This document shows, in pieces, positions 1 to 9,502 of a stretch of DNA of 64,000 nt. Origin of the DNA: Chryseobacterium cheonjiense (GTDB taxonomy: Bacteria > Bacteroidota > Bacteroidia > Flavobacteriales > Weeksellaceae). The notes beneath the pieces were generated by a model, which saw only the letters and a list, made by a program, of their open reading frames with translations, had not been told where the DNA came from and searched no databases. The DNA lies in contig NZ_JABBGF010000001.1 in NCBI RefSeq assembly GCF_012927265.1, forward strand, positions 680,502 through 744,501, given 5' to 3'. Made by a program: the position numbers and the translations under genes. Position 1 is the stretch's first letter, and each line of letters begins with the position of its first letter.

Positions 1-69
1 TTAATAAATGAACATGTGTTTCGCATTTGTTTATTTAAATTAAAAAAATAAATATAAACGAATAAGGAT

Positions 70-639
70 ATGGAGTTATTGGTAGCCACCCACAACATAC
101 ACAAAAAAGAAGAGATTCAGCAGATTTTGGGTGATGGTTTTATTGTAAAAAGCCTTACGGACTATGATATACATGAAGAAATTGTGGAAGACGGCGACTC
201 TTTCAATGCCAATGCTTTGATTAAGGCTAAATATTGCTTTGAAAAAACAGGAATTCCAAGCCTTGGAGACGACAGCGGACTGGTTGTAGAGTCTTTGGAC
301 GGCAGACCTGGGATTTTTTCAGCACGTTACGCCGGAGACCATGATTTTGCCAGAAATATTGAAAAAGTATTGTCGGAAATGCAGGGTGTAGAAAACAGAA
401 AAGCTTATTTCATCACTGTTTTATGTTACTATGACGAAAACGGAGCAAAATATTTCGACGGAAGAGTGCACGGAAATCTGCTTAATGAAAATAAAGGGTT
501 TAAAGGATTCGGTTACGATCCTATTTTTGTTCCTGAAGGATATAATAAAACCTTTGCAGAAATGGATCCCCAGGATAAAAACAAGATCAGCCACAGAAAA
601 CAGGCATTGGATCTGTTTCTGGATTTTCTGAAAGATTAG
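70..639 (+). CDS. rdgB: XTP/dITP diphosphatase (RdgB/HAM1 family)
   Basis: Cytoplasmic house-cleaning enzyme that hydrolyses non-canonical purine triphosphates (dITP, XTP, ITP) to the monophosphate and pyrophosphate, keeping deaminated bases out of DNA and RNA. The 189 residues fit the family length. Visible blocks are the N-terminal loop ATHNIHKKEEI (6-16), the acidic metal site LGDDSGL (65-71), SARYAG (84-89), GFGYDPIFVPEG near 145-156 and SHRKQAL near the C-terminus. The ATG at 70 follows an AT-rich leader with no Shine-Dalgarno sequence, as is usual in this phylum. A 166-base gap with its own promoter separates it from rnz. The family assignment is secure. Confidence 0.95.
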   Translation: MELLVATHNIHKKEEIQQILGDGFIVKSLTDYDIHEEIVEDGDSFNANALIKAKYCFEKTGIPSLGDDSGLVVESLDGRPGIFSARYAGDHDFARNIEKVLSEMQGVENRKAYFITVLCYYDENGAKYFDGRVHGNLLNENKGFKGFGYDPIFVPEGYNKTFAEMDPQDKNKISHRKQALDLFLDFLKD

Positions 640-776
640 TTAGGCTGAGGTTACGTAATTTAATTAATATTAAAAACGAGATAAATCTTTTAAATAATTT
701 TTAAAAATAATTGCTTTAGTCTCAATCTTAACCTCAACCTTAATAAAATCTCAACCTCACTCTTACCTAAATTCCG

Positions 777-784
777 TACATTTG
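777..784 (+). promoter_or_regulatory. Bacteroidota -7 promoter box for rnz
   Basis: TACATTTG is an exact TAnnTTTG match 21 bases before the TTG start of rnz. No convincing -33 TTG is seen at the expected distance, so the call rests on the -7 box and its position. Confidence 0.55.
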
Positions 785-805
785 TTTATACAATAAACGA
801 TAGAT

Positions 806-1720
806 TTGAGTACTTATTTAACGATATTAGGCTTTAATTCAGCAATTCCTACCATCAATTCTTCTCCTACCGCACAACTTCTGGAAATGGAAGAAAGATC
901 TTTTCTTATCGATTGCGGAGAAGGAACACAGGTACAGCTGAGAAAAGCAAAAGCGAAATTTTCACGGATTAATCATATTTTCATTTCCCACCTTCACGGA
1001 GATCACTGCTTCGGTTTGCCGGGACTCATTGCTTCTTTCCGTCTTTTGGGAAGAGAAACGCCGCTGCATGTATACGGCCCGAAAGGAATAAAGAAAATGC
1101 TGGAAACCATCTTCACCATTACCGAAACCCATCGTGGTTTTGAGGTAGTGTACCATGAGCTTGATAAAGATTATTCCGAAAAAATTTATGAAGATAGCAG
1201 GGTAGAGGTGCATACAATTCCTTTAGATCACAGAATTTACTGCAACGGATATCTTTTTAAGGAAAAGCCGAAAGAAAGGCATCTTAATATGCAGGAAATA
1301 TCCAAATACAATGAGATCGAGACCTGTGATTATCACAATATTAAAGCAGGGAAGGATTTTGTATTAAGCGATGGGTACGTCCTTAAAAATGAAATTCTTA
1401 CAACGGATCCCGTTCCTCCGGTTTCTTATGCGTTTTGCAGCGATACGCGTTATCTTGAAAATGTAATTCCGGTTATTAAAAATGTGACGGTCCTTTATCA
1501 TGAATCCACATTTTTGCATGATTTAAAGGAAATGGCAGATTATACAGGCCATACAACCGCGCTAGAAGCGGCAATGATTGCTAAAAAAGCTGAAGTCGGA
1601 AAACTGATATTGGGACATTTTTCCAATCGATATGCAGATCTTACGGTTTTCACCGATGAAGCAAGAACTGTTTTTCCCAATACCTTCTTGCCGAAAGCAT
1701 TGGAGCCTGTGAAAATTTAA
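806..1720 (+). CDS. rnz: Ribonuclease Z (tRNase Z)
   Basis: Metallo-beta-lactamase-fold endonuclease that cuts the 3' trailer from tRNA precursors lacking encoded CCA. The 304 residues match the short bacterial form. The zinc motif is SHLHGDH (61-67). Other ligand regions are FCSDTRY, HESTF, GHTTALEA and GHFSNRYAD in the C-terminal half. The N-terminus LTILGFNSAIPT is typical of the family. Translation must begin at TTG (806): the protein starts with conserved sequence straight after it and no in-frame ATG lies before that block. The next gene begins only five bases after the stop, so the two are probably co-transcribed from the box at 777-784. Confidence 0.96.
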   Translation: MSTYLTILGFNSAIPTINSSPTAQLLEMEERSFLIDCGEGTQVQLRKAKAKFSRINHIFISHLHGDHCFGLPGLIASFRLLGRETPLHVYGPKGIKKMLETIFTITETHRGFEVVYHELDKDYSEKIYEDSRVEVHTIPLDHRIYCNGYLFKEKPKERHLNMQEISKYNEIETCDYHNIKAGKDFVLSDGYVLKNEILTTDPVPPVSYAFCSDTRYLENVIPVIKNVTVLYHESTFLHDLKEMADYTGHTTALEAAMIAKKAEVGKLILGHFSNRYADLTVFTDEARTVFPNTFLPKALEPVKI

Positions 1721-1725
1721 AATAA

Positions 1726-2499
1726 ATGATGTTGAAATTTGAAGAATTAAAAATTTTCCTGGATGAAAAAGCAGATCAGTATAATCACCCGGGATTTATA
1801 GAAAATGATCCTATACAGATTCCGCACCGATTTACGCTGAAACAGGATATTGAAATAGCTGGTTTCCTGGCAGCTACCATTTCGTGGGGAAACCGCAAAG
1901 CAATTATAAAATCTGCGGAGAAAATGCTGGATATTATGGGAAATACACCGTATGATTTTGTTTTGAATCATTCGGAAAAAGACCTGAAATTAATTGAAAA
2001 TAAAAGCATACACCGTACTTTTAATGGAGAAGATTTTACGTATTTTATTAAACAGTTTAACCGGATTTATAATGAAAATGAAAGTCTTGAAGTTTTATTC
2101 AGGCTCAATGAGTCGGAAACCAGTTTCCTGCATTCGGTAGAACGCTTCAGAAGCAGTTTTCTCGGAACTGAAAAGCACAGAAGTCATAAACATGTAAGCT
2201 CACCGTATAAAAATTCGTCCACCAAAAGAATAATTATGTTTCTGCGGTGGATGGTACGCAAAGACAAACGTGGTGTAGATTTTGGCATCTGGGAAAATAT
2301 AGATCAGCGGTATCTTTCCATTCCGCTGGATGTACATACAGGAAATATTTCCAGGAAATTAGGGCTGATTTCAAGAACGCAGAACGACTGGAAAACGGTA
2401 GAAGAACTGGATGCTGTCATCAGGAAATTTGATGAAAATGATCCTGCAAAATATGATTTTGCATTGTTTGGGTTAGGGGTTACTAAAGAATTATTATAA
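1726..2499 (+). CDS. TIGR02757 family protein (DUF2400)
   Basis: A 257-residue soluble protein that I recognise as the TIGR02757 family, common in Bacteroidota and without an established function. The recognisable stretch is EIAGFLAATISWGNRK (about 43-58), followed by a conserved C-terminal segment with RRWMVR-like and DVHTGNISRKLGL blocks. Two ATGs are adjacent at 1726 and 1729; either could be used. It begins five bases after rnz and ends ten bases before the next gene, so rnz, this gene and the coiled-coil membrane gene look like one operon. No signal peptide or membrane segment is seen. Confidence 0.85.
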   Translation: MMLKFEELKIFLDEKADQYNHPGFIENDPIQIPHRFTLKQDIEIAGFLAATISWGNRKAIIKSAEKMLDIMGNTPYDFVLNHSEKDLKLIENKSIHRTFNGEDFTYFIKQFNRIYNENESLEVLFRLNESETSFLHSVERFRSSFLGTEKHRSHKHVSSPYKNSSTKRIIMFLRWMVRKDKRGVDFGIWENIDQRYLSIPLDVHTGNISRKLGLISRTQNDWKTVEELDAVIRKFDENDPAKYDFALFGLGVTKELL

Positions 2500-2509
2500 A
2501 AGCAGTACA

Positions 2510-3040
2510 ATGAAAAAGCATGAAGAAAGAACTGAGGTTTTAGAAAAAATCGCCAACGGAATAACCTGGTGGATAGGCTCTATTCCGTCACTTATTGCAC
2601 ATACGTTGTTTTTTATTATTTCATTCCTGCTTCCTCTGCTGGGGCTTGTGGAATTTGATAAAATGCTTCTCATTCTCACAACGGTAGTATCTCTTGAAGC
2701 CATTTACCTTGCCATTTTTATTCAGATGTCGGTAAACAAGAGCCATGAAAAAATTGAAGATATTCAGGAAGATATTGAAGACATCCAGGAAGATATCGAA
2801 GAGATCAGCGAGGATATTGAAGAGATCAGTGAGGATATTGAGGAGATTAATGAAGACATCGAAGATATACAGGAGGATATTGAGGAAATCAATGAAGAAG
2901 AAGATGAGGACGACCACAGTGAACGTGCAAAAAATGTCATGCTGAAAAGTAATGTAAGCTCAAACAAAAACGAAATCAAAGCGCTGAAGGATAGGATTCA
3001 GGAACTTCAGAGTAAAATTGATGAGCTTAAAAATGAATGA
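2510..3040 (+). CDS. DUF1003-like membrane protein with acidic heptad coiled coil
   Basis: A 176-residue protein in three parts. Residues 1-30 are charged. Two membrane segments follow (about 29-48 and 52-70), ending in a YLAIFIQMSVNKS block that resembles the end of the DUF1003 domain (EAIxLxxxxLMSxNR). From about residue 82 to 129 runs a seven-residue repeat of the type DIEEISE, then a basic helix of about 35 residues that also looks coiled-coil. Isoleucine sits at both hydrophobic heptad positions and nearly everything else is Asp or Glu. Last gene of the rnz operon. Function unknown; the DUF1003 relation is moderate and the coiled coil is plain. Confidence 0.75.
   Translation: MKKHEERTEVLEKIANGITWWIGSIPSLIAHTLFFIISFLLPLLGLVEFDKMLLILTTVVSLEAIYLAIFIQMSVNKSHEKIEDIQEDIEDIQEDIEEISEDIEEISEDIEEINEDIEDIQEDIEEINEEEDEDDHSERAKNVMLKSNVSSNKNEIKALKDRIQELQSKIDELKNE
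2771..2896 (+). repeat. Six in-frame 21-bp repeats encoding heptads
   Basis: Six consecutive 21-base units (2771, 2792, 2813, 2834, 2855, 2876) encode heptads of the form D-I-E-x-I-x-E. A partial unit precedes them. Units differ at synonymous and third positions, so the array is not newly made, but the constant period would allow slippage in whole heptads. Confidence 0.9.
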
Positions 3041-3180
3041 TAATCCAAGTGAATTTACATAATAACTCTACAAACAAGGCTAATAAAATTTAGTCTTTTT
3101 TGTATTATGACAGATATATTATCTGATATGTACTGATTTGGTGAAATAGATTGGCTTTTTTGTTGCAATTATTTCATTTC

Positions 3181-3214
3181 TTGTTAAATTTTAAGTGAAA
3201 AATTATTATTTTTG
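3181..3214 (+). promoter_or_regulatory. -33/-7 promoter of the first surface-protein gene
   Basis: TTG at 3181-3183 and TATTTTTG at 3207-3214 are spaced 26 bases start to start, matching the Bacteroidota -33/-7 arrangement. The start codon is at 3231. Confidence 0.7.
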
Positions 3215-3230
3215 AACAAACAACAACAAA

Positions 3231-5615
3231 ATGTTAAATTATAGACTGAAAAACTACTTCTTTTTTTTAGTGTTGCTTTTGGTTTCAGGTTCTGTTGCTG
3301 CTCAGCAAGCATCAAGAAAAAACGGTAAAGTAAAACTGACTTCAGAAAGTATGAAAGCAGGTGCTTTTATTGATGTCAATGCATCATCATATCCTGCATC
3401 TTCTTATAGTATTCAGCAGCTTGTTCAGCAGGTTCTTATCAATGGACAGTCAAGTTGCGCAACTCCAAACGTTACGAATGTTACGTTGAGCCCAAATCAA
3501 TCTCAAACCGACCCAAACAGATTTTGGGGGTACTTTAATAAAGGCACCACAAACTTTCCCTTTGCAGACGGAATTGTTTTGATGACAGGAGTGGCATCAC
3601 AGGCGGGAAATACAGCCTATGCAGGAGATATGTCCGGTGTCATCTCTCAAAACGGAGATGCGGATCTTGCTGCCGCTACTGGTACAAACCAAGGCAGTCA
3701 GCGTGATGCTGTTGCATTGGAATTTGATTTTGTACCTAATTCCAATCAGGTAAAATTTAATTATTTGTTTGCCTCTGAAGAATATACGGGTACTTTCCCT
3801 TGTAGTTATTCTGATGCATTTGCTTTATTAATAAAACCCGTTTCGGGAGGTCCTTACGTAAATTATGCTGTTCTTCCGGGAAATGCAGGACCTGTAAGTG
3901 TTACAAATATTCATCCCGCGAATCAGTTTAACGGTAATCCGTTTCCAAGTAATTGTCCGGCTATAAATCCAACCTATTTTGGAGGTTATAATACAACAAG
4001 TATTGAGACAAATTTTAACGGGAGAGTAGTTCCTTTAACAGCTGTAGCAACGGTTACTCCGGGAGTAGCTTACCATTTTAAAATGGTGCTGGCAGATTAT
4101 ACGGATAATTCACTAGACTCTGCAGTTTTCTTAGAGGGAGGATCTTTCGATATTGGTATTGGCTTTACAGCAGGGCCGGGAGGACCGGTTTTGCTGAGTA
4201 CAATCAATATGTGTGACAATACTCCACAGATTTTAACGGCTCAAGTGGTAACATCACCTGGAACAACCTATCAGTGGTTTAAAGATGGAGTTGCTATTGC
4301 AGGAGCAACAAATATTAGTTATACAGCAACTCAGCCAGGAGTTTATGGGATACAGGTTACGATTCCGGGAAATCAATGTCCCGGTTCAGCGGAGATTACT
4401 ATTGTGGGAGGAACAACGCCTCCTGCTCAGGATGCGACCCTGAAGCTTTGTACAACACCTTCCGTTTCCACATTTAATTTGAATGATGCTAGACCTTTGA
4501 TTACATCATCAACCTCCGCTATTGTTCATTATTATGTAAACCAGGCTGATGCGGTAGCTCAAAACAATAATTTTCTAAATGCAGCTGCCGTAAGCAGTTA
4601 TAGCGGTACCGACGGACAGGTATTGTATGTTGTTGTTTCCAACGGTGCTTTCTGTAGCAAGATGGTTACATTAACCCTCAGAAAAGAAGCCACACCTGTC
4701 GCACAGCTTACCGCAACAAAAGTAAGATTATGCGTAGGAGAATCTACCACTCTTACAGCAGCGAACGGTGCTACCTATGAATGGGTAGGAATGACTGCTA
4801 CAGGAGCGACAATGACGGTTTCTCCAACTCAGACAACAACCTATTCTGTATATGCTATCGGTGCACAGGGATGTAAATCTTTGCAGCCGGCATCTCTTAC
4901 CATAGAAGTGGTACCTGCGATTACATCCAATCTTTCAGGAGGAATGATCTGTCAGGGTGACGTGATAACTCTGGATGCAGGATCAGGACCGAACTACACA
5001 TATTTATGGAATACCGGAGATACATCGCAGACTATTTCTGTAGGAACGCCGGGAGCATATTCTGTAACAATCAATAACGGGGTTTGTTCAAAAGTGTTTA
5101 CAACACAGGTTATTCAGGCTATTATTCCTGAAATCATTAACGTAAACTACACGGAGAGCGGAACGATGGTTCTTACGGCAAGCAACCCAAGCAACGGAGC
5201 ATTGGAATATTCTATTGATAACGGTCTTACATGGCAGAACTCCAATACATTCAGCAATGTACCGAGAAATACGGTAATATCCATCAGAGTGAGAGTTAAG
5301 AAAACAAGCTGTGTAGGATTCCTTCAGTATTTTACTTTCGTGATGCAGAATGTAATTACACCGAACGGAGACAACATTAACGATATTATTGATTTCCGAG
5401 GAGTAAATCAAAACAAAGATTTCAAAGCTTCCATTTTTGACCGCTATGGAAAAGAGGTTTATAAAGAAAGCAGTCTTCAGCCTTATTGGGACGGTTACTT
5501 CCAGGGAAAACGCCTGCCTACGGCATCATACTGGTACCAGGTAAGCTTCGAAGATCCTGCAAGTAAAAAACCGGCACTGAAGACGGGATGGATTTTGCTT
5601 AAAAACATAGAATAA
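3231..5615 (+). CDS. Choice-of-anchor L protein with T9SS type B sorting domain (copy 1)
   Basis: A 794-residue exported protein. Residues 1-25 form a signal peptide ending SVAAQQ. About 45-310 is a choice-of-anchor L domain (ATPNVTNVTLSPNQ, WGYFNKGTTNFPFADGIVL, FNYLFASEEYTG, YHFKMVLADYTD). Ig/PKD-like modules with paired cysteines and YQWFKDG- or YEWVG-type cores follow. The last 85 residues (ITPNGDNIND, FDRYGKEVYK, LPTASYWYQVSF, GWILLKNIE) are the gliding-motility-associated, T9SS type B signal. It is therefore expected to cross the outer membrane by type IX secretion and be surface-attached or released. It has its own promoter and terminator and heads three tandem paralogues. Its partner is unknown; an adhesin role is plausible but inferred. 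Confidence 0.9.
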   Translation: MLNYRLKNYFFFLVLLLVSGSVAAQQASRKNGKVKLTSESMKAGAFIDVNASSYPASSYSIQQLVQQVLINGQSSCATPNVTNVTLSPNQSQTDPNRFWGYFNKGTTNFPFADGIVLMTGVASQAGNTAYAGDMSGVISQNGDADLAAATGTNQGSQRDAVALEFDFVPNSNQVKFNYLFASEEYTGTFPCSYSDAFALLIKPVSGGPYVNYAVLPGNAGPVSVTNIHPANQFNGNPFPSNCPAINPTYFGGYNTTSIETNFNGRVVPLTAVATVTPGVAYHFKMVLADYTDNSLDSAVFLEGGSFDIGIGFTAGPGGPVLLSTINMCDNTPQILTAQVVTSPGTTYQWFKDGVAIAGATNISYTATQPGVYGIQVTIPGNQCPGSAEITIVGGTTPPAQDATLKLCTTPSVSTFNLNDARPLITSSTSAIVHYYVNQADAVAQNNNFLNAAAVSSYSGTDGQVLYVVVSNGAFCSKMVTLTLRKEATPVAQLTATKVRLCVGESTTLTAANGATYEWVGMTATGATMTVSPTQTTTYSVYAIGAQGCKSLQPASLTIEVVPAITSNLSGGMICQGDVITLDAGSGPNYTYLWNTGDTSQTISVGTPGAYSVTINNGVCSKVFTTQVIQAIIPEIINVNYTESGTMVLTASNPSNGALEYSIDNGLTWQNSNTFSNVPRNTVISIRVRVKKTSCVGFLQYFTFVMQNVITPNGDNINDIIDFRGVNQNKDFKASIFDRYGKEVYKESSLQPYWDGYFQGKRLPTASYWYQVSFEDPASKKPALKTGWILLKNIE

Positions 5616-5646
5616 AAGAAAAAGAATAATTTTTAAATATTCAAAG

Positions 5647-5676
5647 AAAGACCAATAATTTGTTGGTCTTTTTTTC
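5647..5676 (+). terminator. Intrinsic terminator after surface-protein gene 1
   Basis: Nine-base stem AAAGACCAA (5647-5655) with TTGGTCTTT (5663-5671), seven-base loop, then a T run to 5675. Confidence 0.85.
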
Positions 5677-5749
5677 GTTAATAATATGAATTGAAGATAT
5701 ATTGTAAAATCGGCCTTATTGTATTAATGATAATGTAATTTGGGCTGAA

Positions 5750-5781
5750 TTGATATTCAATCAAAAAAAATAGTATTTTTG
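5750..5781 (+). promoter_or_regulatory. -33/-7 promoter of the second surface-protein gene
   Basis: TTG at 5750-5752 and TATTTTTG at 5774-5781, 24 bases apart start to start and 17 bases before the ATG at 5799. The -7 box is identical to that of copy 1. Confidence 0.65.
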
Positions 5782-5798
5782 TTTAAAATAATATAAAA

Positions 5799-8700
5799 AT
5801 GTTAAATAGGAGGACGAAAAATTTACTTTTGGCTTTATTTTTAGTTTTTACGGGATCTTTGCTATTTGCACAGGACAGGCAAAGTAAGGTTTCTGCTAAA
5901 AAACCTACAGCTGCAAGTATGAAAGCCGGGGTCTTTATCGATGTGAATGCTGCCGGCTATCCGGAATCAGCCTTTAGTATTACACAATTGGTAAAGGATG
6001 TGCTTATCAGTGGTGGTTCCACATGTTCGGCTGCCAATGTAAGCAATGTGGTTGTCTCTCCCAATCTTGCAGTTACCGACCAGAACAGAAGCTGGGGATA
6101 TTTTAATAAAGCGACCACTAATTTCCCCTTTGCCAAAGGAATTGTTCTTACCACAGGATATGCCAGAAAAACGGGAAATAATTTCCAGGGAACTTTAAGC
6201 GATGTGCTGTCTTCCGGAGGAGATACAGATCTTGCAACGGCTTTAAATGTAAATAATACAAACTTAAGAGACGCAACCTATATAGAATTTGATTTTGTAC
6301 CTGCTTCCACGAAAGTTTCGTTCAGGTATCTGTTTGCTTCCAAAGAATATCAGAGTAACTTTACATGCAGTATTTCAGATGGTTTTGCTTTATTACTGAA
6401 AAAAGTAGGAGATCCTACATACACCAATTTAGCGATTCTTCCCAATGGTGATCCTGTGAGTGTTACCAATATTATTCCGGCAAATTTACCTTGCGGCCCT
6501 AAAAATGTTCAGTATTTTGCAGGAATTAATAACCCTCAGGTTGAAACCAATTTTGACGGACGTACTATTCCTCTTACGGCAACAGCGACGGTAATTCCGG
6601 GGCAGACGTATCATTTTAAAATGGTTCTTGCAGACTATCAGGATTCAAACTTCGATTCGGCTGTTTTTCTTGAAGCGGGATCTTTTGATATTGGAGTTCA
6701 GCTTCTCAATCCTGCCGGTGTAGAGCTGCCCTCATCCATAAACGTCTGTGACAATGCGCCGCAGGTTCTTACTGCTTCTGTTCAGGGAGGAGGAGCTACT
6801 TATCAGTGGTTGTTAGGAACTACTCCTATCCCGGGAGCAACAGGTTCATCCTATACGGCAACCCAGCCCGGATTATATACCGTTCAGGTTTTTCTACCCG
6901 GCAATACGTGCCCCGGAACCGCTTCCGTTACAATTGTTGGAGGAACTTCACCTACCGTACAAAATGCTACTTTAACGGCATGCTATACACAGGGAAATGC
7001 AACATTCAACCTTACTTCTGCACAAACTTCAATAAGTACGACACCGGGAGCAACATTTAGTTATTACGTCAATCAGTCGGATGCTTCAGCCGGAAACGGT
7101 AATACAATAGCCAATCCTGCAGCATTCCAGAGCGCCGGACAAACAGTATATGTTCTTGTAAAAAACGGATTCTGTTCGAAGGTTGCACAACTGCAGCTTG
7201 TGAAGGCACCGCAGATAATTGCTACAATTGCAGCACCATCTATTTTAACATGTACCAATTCGCAAACTACCCTGAATGCTTCAGGTTCCACTTATCCTGC
7301 CGGATCTACATTCGCGTGGACAACGACAAATGGAAACATTGTATCCGGCGCCAATACCCTCAATCCGGTGGTAAACACGGCAGGAACTTACACCTTAACA
7401 ATCTCAAATACTTATCAGCCGGGTAACTTAACTTGTACAGGAACAGCAAACGTTACCGTAACCGGCGACAGTGCTCCGCCAACTACTGTTTTAACGGCTT
7501 CTAAAACGCTAATATGCTCCGGCGAATCTGTGACATTAACAGCATCCGGCGGTGTTACCTATAATTGGGTGGGACTTCCGGGAAATGGAAATACTCAGGC
7601 TGTTTCACCAACTACCACAACAACGTATACGGTCACAGCAGTTGGGGCCAACGGTTGTGTATCTCAGACTCCTGCAACCATTACCATACAGGTTTCACAA
7701 CCAATTACAGTTCAGAATGCTACATTGTTTAAATGCTATCAGGCTGGAGGAATCAATTATAACTTAACGGAAGCGCAATCTCAGATTACTTCTGCAACCG
7801 GAGTTACATTCTCTTATTATCTGAATCTTGCTGATGCCAATGCAGGAAATACCAATACCATAGCAAATCCCGCCGCATTTAACAGTGCGGGAAATCAGAC
7901 AATTTATGTTCTGGTGGTAAGCGGAGGATGCAGATATGTTGTGAATTTACAGCTGTTGGCAACTCCTCAAACAACATTAACTATTGCTCAGCCTCAACAG
8001 ATTACCTGTAATACACCACAGGTAACCCTCAATGCATCTGCGTCTGTAATTCCTACAGGTTCTACCATTGCATGGACGACAACCGGCGGAGGAAATATTG
8101 TTTCAGGAGGAAATACATTGACACCTGTTGTAAATGCAGGAGGAGTGTATACATTGACAGTGACTAATGTTAATCAGCCGGGCAATTTAAACTGTTCGTA
8201 TACGTCGAACGTTACGGTAACACAGAATACCACACTACCTGTGGCAACGTTAACATCAACCGTTCAGCAAATCTGCTCCGGAGAATCGGTGACATTAACA
8301 GCATCCGGCGGTGCTACTTATACCTGGGGCAATAATCTTCCGGGAAATGGAAATACGCAGGTCGTTTCTCCTACGAATACTACGGTTTATACGGTTTTTG
8401 CTGTAGGTGCCAATGGCTGTGTATCGGCAACCCCGGCTACTGTTACCATTGTGGTTGGTCCGCCTGTGGCCATATTGGCAGCATCAAAATCTAAAATTTG
8501 TGTAGGTGAGTCGGTTACATTAACAGCAACAGGTGGCATTACCTATGAATGGGTAGGCCTGCCAGGGAATGGAAGTACTCAGGTTGTATCTCCTACCGCT
8601 ACAACTATCTATTCTGTTTTTGCTTTGGGTGGAAACGGATGTAGAGTAGCAAATCCTACTTCCATTACCATTGAGGTTGTACCTGCAATTGAATCAACAT

Positions 8701-9383
8701 TGAAGGATGTCTATGCCTGTGCCGGAGATTCCGGAATTCTGGATGCCGGTTCTGGAACAAATTATACCTATCTCTGGAATACAGGAGCCACTACACAGAC
8801 AATTTCTGTAAATACTCCGGGAACATATTCCGTAACGATAAGTAACGGTACCTGTTCTAAAGTCTATAGTGCGCAGTTGATCAATCCTGCACTTCCTCAG
8901 TTTACCAACGTTACATATGATAATCATGTTTTAACAATATCAGCAACCAATCCGACAGGGGGAGCTTTAGAGTATTCTTCAAACGGGGGAGTAACATGGC
9001 AGGATTCAAATATCTTTTACAATATGCTGGATAATAATAACTATAATCTTATGGTACGGGTAAAAGATGCGAAGTGCGGAACTACATTATCCTTCTTTAC
9101 ATTTGTCGTAATTAATGCTATTACTCCTAACTCTGATGGTAGAAATGATACCGTAGATTTTACAGGAATAAGCAAGTATAACAATTTTGCAGCCTCTATA
9201 TTTGACAGATACGGACAGGAAGTATTTAAAGCTGGCAAAAATCAGACAAGCTGGAACGGACTGCTGAGAGGAAGCTTAATACTTCCAACGGCGACATACT
9301 GGTATCGTGTACAGTGGGAAAATCCTGCAAGCAGGAAACTTGAGCAACGCAGCGGATGGATTTTGTTAAAAAATAGAAATTAA
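5799..9383 (+). CDS. Choice-of-anchor L protein with T9SS type B sorting domain (copy 2, expanded)
   Basis: A 1194-residue paralogue of the flanking genes with the same plan: signal peptide 1-25 (SLLFAQ), choice-of-anchor L domain to about 310, Ig/PKD-like modules, and C-terminal type B sorting domain (ITPNSDGRND, FDRYGQEVFK, LPTATYWYRVQWE, GWILLKNRN). It is 400 residues longer than its neighbours because the middle holds a duplicated block of about 240 residues (roughly 390-630 and 640-875). Both copies contain SYYxNxxDAxAGN, NxIANPAAFxSAG, GNIVSGxNTLxPVVN and ICSGESVTLTASGG. Expected at the cell surface by T9SS. Its own promoter and terminator make it monocistronic. Substrate or ligand unknown. 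Confidence 0.9.
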   Translation: MLNRRTKNLLLALFLVFTGSLLFAQDRQSKVSAKKPTAASMKAGVFIDVNAAGYPESAFSITQLVKDVLISGGSTCSAANVSNVVVSPNLAVTDQNRSWGYFNKATTNFPFAKGIVLTTGYARKTGNNFQGTLSDVLSSGGDTDLATALNVNNTNLRDATYIEFDFVPASTKVSFRYLFASKEYQSNFTCSISDGFALLLKKVGDPTYTNLAILPNGDPVSVTNIIPANLPCGPKNVQYFAGINNPQVETNFDGRTIPLTATATVIPGQTYHFKMVLADYQDSNFDSAVFLEAGSFDIGVQLLNPAGVELPSSINVCDNAPQVLTASVQGGGATYQWLLGTTPIPGATGSSYTATQPGLYTVQVFLPGNTCPGTASVTIVGGTSPTVQNATLTACYTQGNATFNLTSAQTSISTTPGATFSYYVNQSDASAGNGNTIANPAAFQSAGQTVYVLVKNGFCSKVAQLQLVKAPQIIATIAAPSILTCTNSQTTLNASGSTYPAGSTFAWTTTNGNIVSGANTLNPVVNTAGTYTLTISNTYQPGNLTCTGTANVTVTGDSAPPTTVLTASKTLICSGESVTLTASGGVTYNWVGLPGNGNTQAVSPTTTTTYTVTAVGANGCVSQTPATITIQVSQPITVQNATLFKCYQAGGINYNLTEAQSQITSATGVTFSYYLNLADANAGNTNTIANPAAFNSAGNQTIYVLVVSGGCRYVVNLQLLATPQTTLTIAQPQQITCNTPQVTLNASASVIPTGSTIAWTTTGGGNIVSGGNTLTPVVNAGGVYTLTVTNVNQPGNLNCSYTSNVTVTQNTTLPVATLTSTVQQICSGESVTLTASGGATYTWGNNLPGNGNTQVVSPTNTTVYTVFAVGANGCVSATPATVTIVVGPPVAILAASKSKICVGESVTLTATGGITYEWVGLPGNGSTQVVSPTATTIYSVFALGGNGCRVANPTSITIEVVPAIESTLKDVYACAGDSGILDAGSGTNYTYLWNTGATTQTISVNTPGTYSVTISNGTCSKVYSAQLINPALPQFTNVTYDNHVLTISATNPTGGALEYSSNGGVTWQDSNIFYNMLDNNNYNLMVRVKDAKCGTTLSFFTFVVINAITPNSDGRNDTVDFTGISKYNNFAASIFDRYGQEVFKAGKNQTSWNGLLRGSLILPTATYWYRVQWENPASRKLEQRSGWILLKNRN

Positions 9384-9396
9384 CAGTCATAAATAT

Positions 9397-9433
9397 AATA
9401 AACCTCTCAATTTGGGAGGTTTATTTGCTTTTT
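9397..9433 (+). terminator. Intrinsic terminator after surface-protein gene 2
   Basis: Ten-base stem AATAAACCTC (9397-9406) with GAGGTTTATT (9416-9425), followed by TGCTTTTTTG. Confidence 0.8.
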
Positions 9434-9478
9434 TGATATAAAAAAGTTAAATATGTGTATATATTTATAAAAAACAAT

Positions 9479-9486
9479 TAAATTTG
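9479..9486 (+). promoter_or_regulatory. -7 promoter box of the third surface-protein gene
   Basis: TAAATTTG matches TAnnTTTG 16 bases before the ATG at 9503. No clear -33 element. Confidence 0.5.
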
Positions 9487-9502
9487 TTCAAACAACTTAT
9501 TT

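Noticed and set aside
2764..2979. Serine-rich minus-strand frame over the heptad repeats
   Set aside because: It is the complement of the GAT/GAA-rich repeat and has no independent coding character.
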